A stretch of 64,000 nucleotides of DNA from Candidatus Paracaedibacteraceae bacterium (GTDB lineage: Bacteria; Pseudomonadota; Alphaproteobacteria; Paracaedibacterales; Paracaedibacteraceae): assembly GCA_019636055.1 (NCBI GenBank), contig JAHBYH010000002.1, positions 310,001 to 374,000 on the forward strand, in the 5' to 3' direction. Position 1 is the first letter of the stretch. The number at the start of each line of letters is the position of its first letter. This document shows positions 27,631 to 36,056 of the stretch, piece by piece. The notes beneath the pieces are model-generated. The model did no database searches and had not been told where the DNA came from. It worked only from the letters and a program-made list of their open reading frames with translations. The translations under genes were made by a program, and so were the position numbers.

Positions 27631-28254
27631 TTAATTAAGCTTTAAAATGCCATCTAAGATACTTTGAACGGCTAAACCGCATAGAATGATACCAAAGACG
27701 CGTGTTAATACATTGATGCCTGATCGTTTAAATAGTTTAAGGACCTGGTTTGATGATTGCATAATGAACCATGTAACCAAGAGAGCCGTGTACATACTGC
27801 CGAGTACATACAATTGTTGATGCGCATTAATTTCTTGAGCTTCTCGCATCATCAGGACGACTGTTGTTAAGCTACCGGGGCCTGCCATTAAGGGAATAGA
27901 TAAAGGAAACACAGCGATATCCATGATGTTTTGGCTATTTGGATGTTCTTCTTCTGTTGGTGTTTGGATTGCATTGGGTTTAGCCATGACCATATCTAGG
28001 CCTGCTATGCCAAGAATTATTCCGCCAGCAATTCTAAAGGCTGCTTCTGATATTCCTAAGCTGTCTAGGATATAATCGCCAAGGAAGGCAAAGATGGTCA
28101 GGAGGGTGGCTGAGATGAGTACAGCTTTGTTAACAATGCTACGTTTTATAGAATTATCAAGATCCTGTGTGCTATCAATAAACATACTGGTAACAGCAAA
28201 TGGATTAATAATTACTAATAGTGTTGCAAATGTATTGATTGCTGTTTCTGCCAC
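27631..28254 (-). CDS. MarC family (UPF0056) integral membrane protein
   Basis: A 207-residue membrane protein with six hydrophobic segments. The N-terminus LLVIINPFAVTSMFI and the central PLSIPLMAGPGSLTTVVLMM are MarC-family signatures; the ITNPxG-type first motif is retained as INPF. Function is not settled; it is unrelated to antibiotic resistance in E. coli, and transporter activity has been proposed for relatives. It is placed between leucine dehydrogenase (10 bp gap) and acetoacetyl-CoA synthetase (6 bp gap), which invites a role in branched-chain amino or keto acid traffic. Confidence 0.9.
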   Translation of the reverse strand: MAETAINTFATLLVIINPFAVTSMFIDSTQDLDNSIKRSIVNKAVLISATLLTIFAFLGDYILDSLGISEAAFRIAGGIILGIAGLDMVMAKPNAIQTPTEEEHPNSQNIMDIAVFPLSIPLMAGPGSLTTVVLMMREAQEINAHQQLYVLGSMYTALLVTWFIMQSSNQVLKLFKRSGINVLTRVFGIILCGLAVQSILDGILKLN

Positions 28255-28264
28255 CCCTGCCCCA

Positions 28265-29335
28265 CTATGCTGTTATTCGCTGGTTTTGTTCATTGCTACT
28301 ATTCATAAACCTTGATTCTGCAACCATGTCACTGGCTCTATTGGACGATATATTTTTTTCCTCTGCTAGGTCATATATTTCCATCAATGTATCGTGTATA
28401 CCATTAACGTGAGTTTCAACAGCTAGGGCATCGTAATTTGCCCCTTCATATGAGACGTTAATTAGGCCGCCAGCATTAATAAGATAATCAGGTGCATACA
28501 GAATGCCCCGTTCTTTCAACAGGTCTCCGTGACGGACGTCTAAGAGTTGGTTGTTTGCAGCACCGGCAATAACTTTACAGTTTAGTTTATTAATAGTCTG
28601 GTCATTAATAACGCCACCAAGGGCGCAAGGCGATAGAATATCACATTCTTCAAAGAGAATCTGATTGGCATCAACTGATTTTACACCATATTGTTTTGTA
28701 ATAGCATCAACGTGGTCTTTATTGATATCGGCTACAATAACTTCTGCCCCATTATCGAGTAAGTGTTTTAGTAAATATGTACCGACGTGACCTAAGCCTT
28801 GGAGAGCAACTTTTGCGCCAGACAAACTTGTTTTTCCTGTTCTTTTTTGATGGGATGTTTTTATGCCAATATAGACACCGTAGGCTGTGAAAATTGAGGG
28901 GTCTCCACTGCCGCCGTTATTATTTTCCAAGCCAACTACATGGTTTGTTTCTGTGTGAATATTCTCCATGTCTGTAGGGCTTGTGCCTACATCTTCGGCT
29001 GTTATATAGAGTCCGTTGAGTTTGTCAACAAAGCGTCCAAAAGCTTGCATCAATTGCGGTGTTTTGATTTCTTTTGGGTCGCCGATAATAACTGCTTTTC
29101 CGCCGCCTAGTTTTAGATTTGCAAGTGCAGATTTATACGTCATGCCCCGTGAAAGCCTAAGGACATCATTGATGGCTTCTTGTTCGTTTTGATAGTTCCA
29201 GAAGCGGCATCCCCCTAATGCTGGACCTCTATTGGTATTATGAATAGCAATAATAGCATTCAGTCCTGTTTCAGGGTCATTGGCAAAACATAATAGTTGA
29301 TGCTTATCAAAAGCGTGATTAGTAAAAACAGTCAT
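28265..29335 (-). CDS. Leucine dehydrogenase (Glu/Leu/Phe/Val dehydrogenase family)
   Basis: A 356-residue NAD-dependent amino acid dehydrogenase. The substrate-binding loop GPALGGCRFW and the catalytic lysine segment YKSALANLKLGGGKAVI are intact, and the NAD Rossmann loop reads LQGLGHVGTYL. These are the leucine/valine dehydrogenase versions, not glutamate. It deaminates branched-chain amino acids to keto acids. First gene of the operon with marC and acetoacetyl-CoA synthetase. Confidence 0.9.
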   Translation of the reverse strand: MTVFTNHAFDKHQLLCFANDPETGLNAIIAIHNTNRGPALGGCRFWNYQNEQEAINDVLRLSRGMTYKSALANLKLGGGKAVIIGDPKEIKTPQLMQAFGRFVDKLNGLYITAEDVGTSPTDMENIHTETNHVVGLENNNGGSGDPSIFTAYGVYIGIKTSHQKRTGKTSLSGAKVALQGLGHVGTYLLKHLLDNGAEVIVADINKDHVDAITKQYGVKSVDANQILFEECDILSPCALGGVINDQTINKLNCKVIAGAANNQLLDVRHGDLLKERGILYAPDYLINAGGLINVSYEGANYDALAVETHVNGIHDTLMEIYDLAEEKNISSNRASDMVAESRFMNSSNEQNQRITA

Positions 29336-29402
29336 AGATTGATATCCTTATTTAATGAGTTATCATTCTTAGATTATCTAAGCCTCATTCTTAAGTAAAT
29401 AT

Positions 29403-30278
29403 TTATCTATGTAAAAGACTTGATAAGCCATGGGCGACACTATTTAATTTTGAATGTTGTCTTTGATTAGGTGGATATCCTGCCATTGGTTGCCCATATG
29501 GAGGGGTGGGATATTGCCCGTAATGTGGTTGCTGATAGCCCATTCCTGTTTGTATTCCATAAGGGTGTGGTTGATATCTGGTCGGGACCATACCTGATGT
29601 AGTCATTGCGTTAGGTCCGCATCCATAACTTTTATGTATTACTCTGACGCCAGACATGCTTTCAATTCTTTGCACGAGCTGATTCCACTCTTGTTGGCAT
29701 TGTGCTGGTGGTTTTCCGACACAATTGAATCGTTCTGTTGCTGTTCTTCCTTGCGCCATATGCGGATTGAGGTGACTTGCTTGATTATGTTGAGAGGATG
29801 CCCCCATGGCCCCTATTGCTGCAAAAGCAGCGCCTATCCCTGATAATGCTGCACTTCCGCCAGTGCTTACTTGAGCTGCGGGTGGTGGTGTTGTGGTAGC
29901 GGGCGTGCTTTGGGTTGTTGGCGTGGGGTTTTGGGTGCGGGATAATGTAGGTGTTTGTTCTCTTGGTTTCTGTTGTTGTATTGGGGGGGCTATTTGTGTT
30001 CTAACAATCTGGGCATTTGTGCTGATACTCGATGATGGATCTCTATCAATTAGTGCTTTTTGCTGTTGATATGGTATTAATGCCGTATTGCTTGTACTTG
30101 GGATTGGTTGTGCTTGGTTTGTTTGGGCTGCCATTGTTTTGGGTTCTTCTGAGGGTGTTGTCTCTGACTTTGTTCCAATATTTGGCCAATAGCCCCCCCA
30201 TGGGAGCTGTAGTGTATTCGCATAAGATGAACATATTGATAGTATTGTCGCCACAAGCAGCAAAAGAAAATTTTTCAT
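29403..30278 (-). CDS. Exported Pro/Gln/Thr-rich protein, unknown
   Basis: Not recognised. 291 residues with a signal peptide (MKNFLLLLVATILSICSSYA, residues 1-20). The middle (about 40-150) is low complexity, rich in Pro, Thr, Gln and Ser, and the end is rich in Tyr-Pro-Gly-Gln (GMGYQQPHYGQYPTPPYGQP), a composition seen in adhesive or disordered surface proteins. Two cysteines (CVGKPPAQC) bracket a short segment, and a third is in SYGCGPN. It is transcribed divergently from rsmG with a gap of about 75 bp. Confidence 0.7.
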   Translation of the reverse strand: MKNFLLLLVATILSICSSYANTLQLPWGGYWPNIGTKSETTPSEEPKTMAAQTNQAQPIPSTSNTALIPYQQQKALIDRDPSSSISTNAQIVRTQIAPPIQQQKPREQTPTLSRTQNPTPTTQSTPATTTPPPAAQVSTGGSAALSGIGAAFAAIGAMGASSQHNQASHLNPHMAQGRTATERFNCVGKPPAQCQQEWNQLVQRIESMSGVRVIHKSYGCGPNAMTTSGMVPTRYQPHPYGIQTGMGYQQPHYGQYPTPPYGQPMAGYPPNQRQHSKLNSVAHGLSSLLHR

Positions 30279-30353
30279 TGCAAGTACCCTAGTGTATTAT
30301 CTAATATAAGTATTGCACTTAAATATAAATATTTTATTAAAAATGGTTTTTTT

Positions 30354-30965
30354 ATGAGTATTATTCCAGAACGTATCTTTGATTTTGTTTCACGTGAAAC
30401 AGAGGATAAATTTGAGCAGTACCGAATTTTGCTGGAGTCGTGGAATCGAAATACATCGCTTGTGCAAATCGGGACAATTGACCAATTTTATATTAGACAT
30501 ATTCTTGATTCGTTACAGTTAATTCCACATCTTCCTGTTCATCACAAGATGATTGATTTGGGAACCGGGGCCGGATTTCCTGGGATGGTTTTATCAATTG
30601 CCGGGATCGATAACATTACGTTGTGTGATTCAAATCAAAGAAAGATTGTTTTTCTAAAGGAATTGGCTAGAATTATTGATGTGGATGTTTGTGCAATGAG
30701 TTGCAGGATAGAAGATATTCGTCAGTGTGATTATGATGTAGTTCTGTCCAGGGCTTGCTCAGATCTTACCGCTCTGCTTGAACAAACATTGCATGTTTCA
30801 CGTGAAACAGAAAAAACAGTGACTGGTATTTTTCTTAAGGGGCGAATTGTCGATGAAGAGATTAAAGTTGCTTGCCAACAATATGATTTTAATTATGAGA
30901 AAATTGATAGCATTACAAGTGATGACGGTGTTATACTAAAAGTATATAACATTCGGAAGTTATGA
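30354..30965 (+). CDS. rsmG: 16S rRNA (guanine527-N7)-methyltransferase RsmG (GidB)
   Basis: A 203-residue SAM methyltransferase. The RHILDSLQLIPHL segment and the SAM loop MIDLGTGAGFPGMVLSIAG are diagnostic, and the catalytic-region LSRACSDLTALLEQ follows. It methylates G527 of 16S rRNA. Two parS sites lie within the gene, each coding for Val-Ser-Arg-Glu-Thr-Glu (V12-E17 and V148-E153). First gene of the series rsmG-parA-parB-aroQ-accB-accC. The usual partner mnmG is not in the window. Confidence 0.95.
   Translation: MSIIPERIFDFVSRETEDKFEQYRILLESWNRNTSLVQIGTIDQFYIRHILDSLQLIPHLPVHHKMIDLGTGAGFPGMVLSIAGIDNITLCDSNQRKIVFLKELARIIDVDVCAMSCRIEDIRQCDYDVVLSRACSDLTALLEQTLHVSRETEKTVTGIFLKGRIVDEEIKVACQQYDFNYEKIDSITSDDGVILKVYNIRKL
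30386..30401. other. parS centromere site 1
   Basis: TGTTTCACGTGAAACA, a perfect 16-bp palindrome identical to the widely conserved ParB-binding consensus. It sits in rsmG codons 12-17, about 1.35 kb upstream of parB. Confidence 0.95.
30794..30809. other. parS centromere site 2
   Basis: Second perfect copy of TGTTTCACGTGAAACA, 408 bp from the first and in the same reading frame of rsmG. The pair would load ParB rings near the segregation origin. Confidence 0.95.
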
Positions 30966-30971
30966 TCATAT

Positions 30972-31766
30972 ATGGCACATACAATAGCAATAGCAAATCA
31001 AAAAGGTGGTGTTGGTAAGACAACAACAACCATTAACCTTGCAACGGCATTAGCGGCAGCAGGAAAGAGGGTTTTGATTATTGATTTGGACCCGCAGGCG
31101 AATGCCTCAACAGGATTGGGATTATCAAAACAAAATAGAGTTATTAGTATCTATGGGCTAATTATCGGAGAATATACTCTGGCTCAAGCATTGATCAAGA
31201 CGTCAATACCGGGGTTGTCAATAATACCATCGACGATAGATTTACTGGGGGCTGAGGTAGAGCTTGTTGATATGCAAGACCGCGAGCGGCGGCTTAAAGA
31301 TATTTTGTCACCATATGCGACGATGTTTGATTATATTCTTATCGATTGTCCTCCTTCTATGGGGTTGTTATCTCTTAATTCGTTGGTTGCTGCAGATAGT
31401 GTGCTCATTCCCCTTCAATGTGAGTATTATGCGCTTGAGGGCTTGAGTTATCTTCTGGGGTCAATCCAAAAAATAAAAAAGAGCTTAAACCCAAATTTAG
31501 ATCTGTATGGTGTTGTTTTAACGATGTTCGACAAGAGGAGCTCGCTTTGTCAAATGGTGGCAACTGATGTGCGACAATATTTGAAGGATAAAGTTTTTGA
31601 GACAGTAATACCGAGGAATACGAAAGTATCAGAAGCACCGTCACATGGAAAACCGGTTCTGATTTATGACTTTAAGTCACCCGGGTCACAGGCCTATATG
31701 TCATTAGCTAAAGAAATACTATTGAGGGATAGAGAACATGACAGTTACAGAATTAAAGCGTCCTAA
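30972..31766 (+). CDS. parA: Chromosome partitioning ATPase ParA (Soj)
   Basis: A 264-residue deviant-Walker ATPase. The P-loop KGGVGKTTTT (residues 11-20, signature lysine K11) lies at the very N-terminus with no helix-turn-helix domain, so this is the chromosomal Soj type. IDLDPQANASTGLG and DYILIDCPPS are the A' and B motifs. It forms a nucleoid-bound gradient that moves ParB-parS complexes. Its end overlaps parB by 29 bp. Confidence 0.97.
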   Translation: MAHTIAIANQKGGVGKTTTTINLATALAAAGKRVLIIDLDPQANASTGLGLSKQNRVISIYGLIIGEYTLAQALIKTSIPGLSIIPSTIDLLGAEVELVDMQDRERRLKDILSPYATMFDYILIDCPPSMGLLSLNSLVAADSVLIPLQCEYYALEGLSYLLGSIQKIKKSLNPNLDLYGVVLTMFDKRSSLCQMVATDVRQYLKDKVFETVIPRNTKVSEAPSHGKPVLIYDFKSPGSQAYMSLAKEILLRDREHDSYRIKAS

Positions 31767-32610
31767 TAAACCAAGTCTTGGTAGAGGCCTTTCTGCGTTA
31801 TTAGGTGAGTCTATCTATGAGCAGAGCGAGGATGCAGTTTCCAATCTTGATATGGACATTCATCTCATTCGACCGGGTAAGTATCAACCCCGTCGACGTT
31901 TTGATGATGAACAATTAGCATCGCTCATAGACTCTGTCAAAACAAAGGGGATAATTCAGCCCCTCGTGATCCGTCCGATAGAGCTTGATGGACGACAAGT
32001 ATATGAAATTATAGCGGGTGAGCGTCGTTGGCGTGCAGCACGAACTCTTGGTTTGGCGACAGTACCGGTTGTTATTAAGAACTTTGACGATAAAGAAGCT
32101 CTTGAGACTGCGATTATTGAAAATATCCAACGTGATGATCTAACGCCAATCGAAGAAGCCGAAGCTTATCAACGGTTAATGTCTGAATTTAATTATACCC
32201 AAGAAGAACTCGCACGGTCTATTGGTAAGAGTCGAAGTCATGTGGCCAATATGTTACGATTGATGAATTTACCTGAAAATATCAAAGAATTAATTAATGA
32301 AGGTAAAATATCTGCCGGTCATGCTAGAACCCTCATTAAAGCGCCCAACATGGAAGAAATGGTTGAGGAAATATTAACAGGCGGAATGAATGTCCGAGAG
32401 GCAGAAAAGCTTGCTAAGCAGAAGAGAATGCAAGTTGACCCGAGTGACCATGAGATTCAAACTCAAGGTTTAGAGACACAGTTAACACAGATGCTTGGCC
32501 TGCGGTGTCTGCTTAAAATTAATAGAAGTGGCGGAACATTAACCATTCATTTTAATTCCTATGAAGAAATTGACGATTTGATGAGTAAACTCAGGATGGC
32601 TCATGCCTAA
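31738..32610 (+). CDS. parB: Chromosome partitioning CTPase ParB (Spo0J)
   Basis: A 290-residue ParB. The N-terminal SLGRGLSALLGE segment that stimulates ParA is followed by the CTP-binding boxes (IRPGKYQPRRRFDDE, then IAGERRWRAA with the GERRxRA motif, and TAIIENIQRDDLTPIEEAEAY). The parS-binding helix-turn-helix is LARSIGKSRSHVANMLRLM, and the C-terminal dimer domain ends near the stop. It acts on the two parS sites upstream. Overlaps parA by 29 bp and aroQ by 8 bp. Confidence 0.97.
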   Translation: MTVTELKRPNKPSLGRGLSALLGESIYEQSEDAVSNLDMDIHLIRPGKYQPRRRFDDEQLASLIDSVKTKGIIQPLVIRPIELDGRQVYEIIAGERRWRAARTLGLATVPVVIKNFDDKEALETAIIENIQRDDLTPIEEAEAYQRLMSEFNYTQEELARSIGKSRSHVANMLRLMNLPENIKELINEGKISAGHARTLIKAPNMEEMVEEILTGGMNVREAEKLAKQKRMQVDPSDHEIQTQGLETQLTQMLGLRCLLKINRSGGTLTIHFNSYEEIDDLMSKLRMAHA

Positions 32611-33046
32611 GATATGGGTCATTAATGGGCCAAACCTTAATTTGCTTGGGCAAAGAGGTAATCTATATGGGGATAATAGTTACAATCAACTTGTTCAGAC
32701 ATTAACTGATTATGCAGCGTCATCAAGTGTTGAATTAATCTGTTTGCAGTCAAATAGTGAAGGCCAGCTTATCGATTGGGTTCAAGATGCTCGCCATAAA
32801 GCAGACGGGCTTATTATTAATGCCGGTGGGTATAGTCATACTTCTGTGGCACTTCATGATGCATTAGAACTTCTTGACAAACAAAAGATAGAAGTCCATA
32901 TAACTAATATATATAATCGAGAAAGCTTCCGTCAAAAATCCTTAACCAGTCTGGTTGTAAATGCAGTTATTGCAGGATTCGGCCAAAAAGGGTATATTTT
33001 GGCTTTAGAGCATATGATAACAACGCTAAAGGCACAGAACAAATGA
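32603..33046 (+). CDS. aroQ: 3-Dehydroquinate dehydratase, type II
   Basis: A 147-residue type II dehydroquinase of the shikimate pathway. The start INGPNLNLLGQRG, the loop QSNSEGQLIDWV, the middle LIINAGGYSHTSVALHDAL and the catalytic histidine context EVHITNIYNRESFR are all conserved. It is embedded between parB and accB with short overlaps on both sides; the aroQ-accB-accC order is common in proteobacteria. The presence of shikimate pathway capacity argues against extreme genome reduction. Confidence 0.95.
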   Translation: MPKIWVINGPNLNLLGQRGNLYGDNSYNQLVQTLTDYAASSSVELICLQSNSEGQLIDWVQDARHKADGLIINAGGYSHTSVALHDALELLDKQKIEVHITNIYNRESFRQKSLTSLVVNAVIAGFGQKGYILALEHMITTLKAQNK

Positions 33047-33495
33047 CCGATAAATTTTCCATTGAAAAGGATGCGATTCGCGCCCTTGCAGACATCCTTG
33101 TTGAAACTGATTTAACTGAAATTGAATATGAAAACGAAGGGCATCGTATTCGTGTCGCACGTAATACAAATATGAATACGACAGTTGCTCTTGCGCCTCA
33201 GGTAGCAACGCATGCCCCTGTTCAGACAAAATCCGAGCCTGCCCCTGCAAAACAATCGTCTGAGAATGCCTTAAAATCACCAATGGTTGGTACAGTTTAT
33301 GTGGCTAATGAGCCAGGAGCTGCTTCCTTTGTTTCAGTCGGTGATACTGTATCTCAGGGCCAAACGTTGCTTATTATCGAAGCGATGAAGGTTATGAACC
33401 CTATTAAGTCACCACGAGCCGGTAAAATTGCGGCGATTATGGTGAAAGACGGTCAGCCAGTTGAATTTGGCGAACCACTCTTAGTTATTGAATAA
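33043..33495 (+). CDS. accB: Biotin carboxyl carrier protein of acetyl-CoA carboxylase
   Basis: A 150-residue BCCP. The N-terminal helical part is followed by an Ala/Pro linker ([14 protein letters not shown]) and the biotinyl domain with EAMKVMNPI, where K116 is the biotin attachment site. The thumb segment ([19 protein letters not shown]) is intact. It overlaps aroQ by 4 bp and accC follows 13 bp on. Carries CO2 between AccC and the carboxyltransferase (accA/accD not in window). Confidence 0.96.
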   Translation: MTDKFSIEKDAIRALADILVETDLTEIEYENEGHRIRVARNTNMNTTVALAPQVATHAPVQTKSEPAPAKQSSENALKSPMVGTVYVANEPGAASFVSVGDTVSQGQTLLIIEAMKVMNPIKSPRAGKIAAIMVKDGQPVEFGEPLLVIE

Positions 33496-33508
33496 AAAGA
33501 AGAATACA

Positions 33509-34867
33509 ATGACGCAAAAGCCATTTTTTGATAAAATTCTGATTGCTAATCGCGGTGAAATTGCCCTAAGAATTCTAAGAGCATGCCGTGAAATGGGCAT
33601 AAAAACCGTTGCTATTCATTCAATCGCTGATGCTGATTCGATGCACGTTCGTCTTGCCGATGAGAGCGTTTGCATAGGTCCGGCTCCATCGAAAGATAGC
33701 TATCTTAATATGGCAGCTATTTTAAGTGCTGCAGACATAACAGGCGCGGATGCTATCCACCCTGGCGTTGGGTTTTTGTCAGAGAATGCTACATTTGCAC
33801 GTATGGTTGAAGAACACGGAAAAGTTTTTATTGGCCCGACACCCGAGCATATCGAAATGATGGGCGATAAAATTACCGCTAAGAAAACAATGATTGATCT
33901 TGGTGTTCCAGTTGTCCCAGGTTCAGATGGTGGGATTCATGATGAAAATGATGCTGTAGAAACTGCATTAAAAATAGGATTTCCTGTCCTTATTAAAGCA
34001 ACCAGTGGTGGTGGTGGAAAGGGGATGAAAGTTGCTCATTCTGCAGAAGAAGTTCCTCAGGCATTTAAATTAGCTCGTGCCGAGGCAAAAGCAAACTTTG
34101 GCAATGACGAAGTTTATATGGAGCGTTATCTTGGCCAACCTCGTCACATTGAAGTCCAAGTTCTTGCTGATCAATATGGTAATGCTATAAACCTTGGTGA
34201 ACGTGACTGTTCGATTCAACGTCGTCACCAAAAGATTTGGGAAGAAGCACCGTCACCTGCTCTGAATGATGAAATCCGTGCAAAATTAGGGCAAGTCGTC
34301 AATAAAGCCATTGCTAAAATGGGATATCGGGGTGTTGGTACACTTGAGTTTTTGTACGAAAACGGCGAATTTTTCTTTATGGAAATGAACACGCGTATTC
34401 AAGTTGAACACCCAATTACTGAACTTGTTACAGGTGTTGATCTGGTTAAGGAGCAAATTAAAGTTGCAGCAGGTCAACAGCTTGGGTTGACTCAAGAGGA
34501 TATCAAAATTAATGGCCACGCCATTGAGTGTCGAATCAACGCTGAAAATGCTGAGACATTTATCCCGTCTCCGGGGGAAATTACCCGTTACCACGCCCCT
34601 GGTGGTTGGGGTGTTCGCGTTGATAGTCATATGTATCAAGGTTATCGCGTTCCCCCTCATTATGACAGTCTAGTTGCAAAACTTGTTGTCTATGGTCATG
34701 ATCGGTCTGAGTGTATTAGTCGTGTTGAAAGTGCTTTGCGTGAGTATGTTATTGATGGGATTGATACAATTATCCCGCTTCATCAAAAATTAGCCAAACA
34801 GACGGATATAATTTCCGGAGACTATGATATTCATTGGCTCGAGAAAAAACTGAAGGCAAGTGATTAA
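33509..34867 (+). CDS. accC: Biotin carboxylase of acetyl-CoA carboxylase
   Basis: A 452-residue ATP-grasp enzyme that carboxylates biotin on AccB. The N-terminus [22 protein letters not shown], the glycine-rich ATP loop [13 protein letters not shown], the metal and bicarbonate-binding segment [22 protein letters not shown] and the [12 protein letters not shown] motif are all present. The frame is open to a TTG at 33488, but the ATG at 33509 matches the family start. Last gene of the rsmG operon; a terminator follows. Confidence 0.97.
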   Translation: MTQKPFFDKILIANRGEIALRILRACREMGIKTVAIHSIADADSMHVRLADESVCIGPAPSKDSYLNMAAILSAADITGADAIHPGVGFLSENATFARMVEEHGKVFIGPTPEHIEMMGDKITAKKTMIDLGVPVVPGSDGGIHDENDAVETALKIGFPVLIKATSGGGGKGMKVAHSAEEVPQAFKLARAEAKANFGNDEVYMERYLGQPRHIEVQVLADQYGNAINLGERDCSIQRRHQKIWEEAPSPALNDEIRAKLGQVVNKAIAKMGYRGVGTLEFLYENGEFFFMEMNTRIQVEHPITELVTGVDLVKEQIKVAAGQQLGLTQEDIKINGHAIECRINAENAETFIPSPGEITRYHAPGGWGVRVDSHMYQGYRVPPHYDSLVAKLVVYGHDRSECISRVESALREYVIDGIDTIIPLHQKLAKQTDIISGDYDIHWLEKKLKASD

Positions 34868-34880
34868 TATAGAAAGTCAA

Positions 34881-34910
34881 AAGCAACCTAAACACGAGGT
34901 TGCTTTTTTC
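34881..34910 (+). terminator. Rho-independent terminator after accC
   Basis: AAGCAACCT (34881-34889), loop AAACACG, AGGTTGCTT (34897-34905), then a T run to 34909. It closes the rsmG-parAB-aroQ-accBC series. Confidence 0.88.
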
Positions 34911-34990
34911 CTTTACTTATTTATGGAGTCAATATTAATCTAAAACCTTCAACAGTTTAAGAAATAAAAATAAAACTGAAGGCACATAAA

Positions 34991-36046
34991 ATGAATTTTA
35001 CCAGTGATAATGTTGCACCTGCGCATCCTAAAATTTTAGAAGCGATCTTGATAGCTAATCAAGGTTACGAGCCTGCTTATGGCGTTGATAGCTATAGTCA
35101 TGAATTGCAAAAAAGATTGTCAGATGTTTTTGAAAAAGAAGTGTCCGTCTTTTTAACAAATACAGGAACCGCTTCTAACTGTTTAGCTCTTTCATCCATG
35201 GTGAGACCCTATGAAGCTATTTACTGCCATAAAGAAGCCCATATAGCAACTGATGAAGGGAATGCACCTGAGTTCTTTACCAGTGGTGCTAAACTTGTTC
35301 TTTGTGATGGAAAGAATGGTAAAATAGATCCTCTTTTCTTGGAAAGTAAAATCAGTGAAGCCATTGGTAAGAAGGCTTTAGCGCCAAAGCCAGGTTGCAT
35401 AAGCGTTACTCAATCCACCGAGTCAGGTACAGTTTATACAATTGATGAACTCAGCGCTATTTCTCAAGTTGCGCGTCATTATAATTTACCTGTTCATATG
35501 GATGGTGCCCGGTTCGCCAATAGTCTTGTGAGTTTAAACTGTTCACCTGCTGAATTAACATGGAAGCAAGGGATTGATATTCTTAGTTTTGGGGCAACTA
35601 AAAATGGAACAGTTTGTGCTGAAGCTGTTGTTATTTTTAACCCGAAAATGGCAGAGAATTTTGAATATCTTCATAAAAGAGCTGGGCAAACTTTATCCAA
35701 AGCTCGTTTTTTCTCGTGTCAAATCCTTGAATACTTAAAAGATGATTTATGGCTCAAAAATGCTTCTCAGGCGAATACGATGGCTCAAAAACTTGCTCAT
35801 ATCTTGACAAAGAATCATGTCAAAATTCTGTATCCAGTTGATGCAAACGAAATATTTTTTACGATATCTTCTGACGTCGAAACACAGCTGCGTAATCAGG
35901 GATGCAAGTTTTACAAGTGGCATCCTACTGAGAATGTGTATCGATTTGTGACATCTTTCTATACAACAGATCGAGATATCTATAACTTTGATTTATGTTT
36001 ACAATCTGTATCGAGCATACTCCAAACAGATGTAAATGCAGCTTAA
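34991..36046 (+). CDS. Low-specificity L-threonine aldolase family protein
   Basis: A 351-residue PLP enzyme of the beta-eliminating lyase/threonine aldolase family. The PLP-lysine lies in LSFGATKNGT, the PLP-stacking and aspartate region is VHMDGARFANSL, and the N-terminus FTSDNVAPAHPKILEAI fits. It splits L-threonine or allo-threonine to glycine and acetaldehyde; stereospecificity cannot be told. It has its own region between the accC terminator and pyruvate kinase, toward which it converges with a gap of 10 bp. Confidence 0.88.
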   Translation: MNFTSDNVAPAHPKILEAILIANQGYEPAYGVDSYSHELQKRLSDVFEKEVSVFLTNTGTASNCLALSSMVRPYEAIYCHKEAHIATDEGNAPEFFTSGAKLVLCDGKNGKIDPLFLESKISEAIGKKALAPKPGCISVTQSTESGTVYTIDELSAISQVARHYNLPVHMDGARFANSLVSLNCSPAELTWKQGIDILSFGATKNGTVCAEAVVIFNPKMAENFEYLHKRAGQTLSKARFFSCQILEYLKDDLWLKNASQANTMAQKLAHILTKNHVKILYPVDANEIFFTISSDVETQLRNQGCKFYKWHPTENVYRFVTSFYTTDRDIYNFDLCLQSVSSILQTDVNAA

Positions 36047-36056
36047 GTTAATTGCC

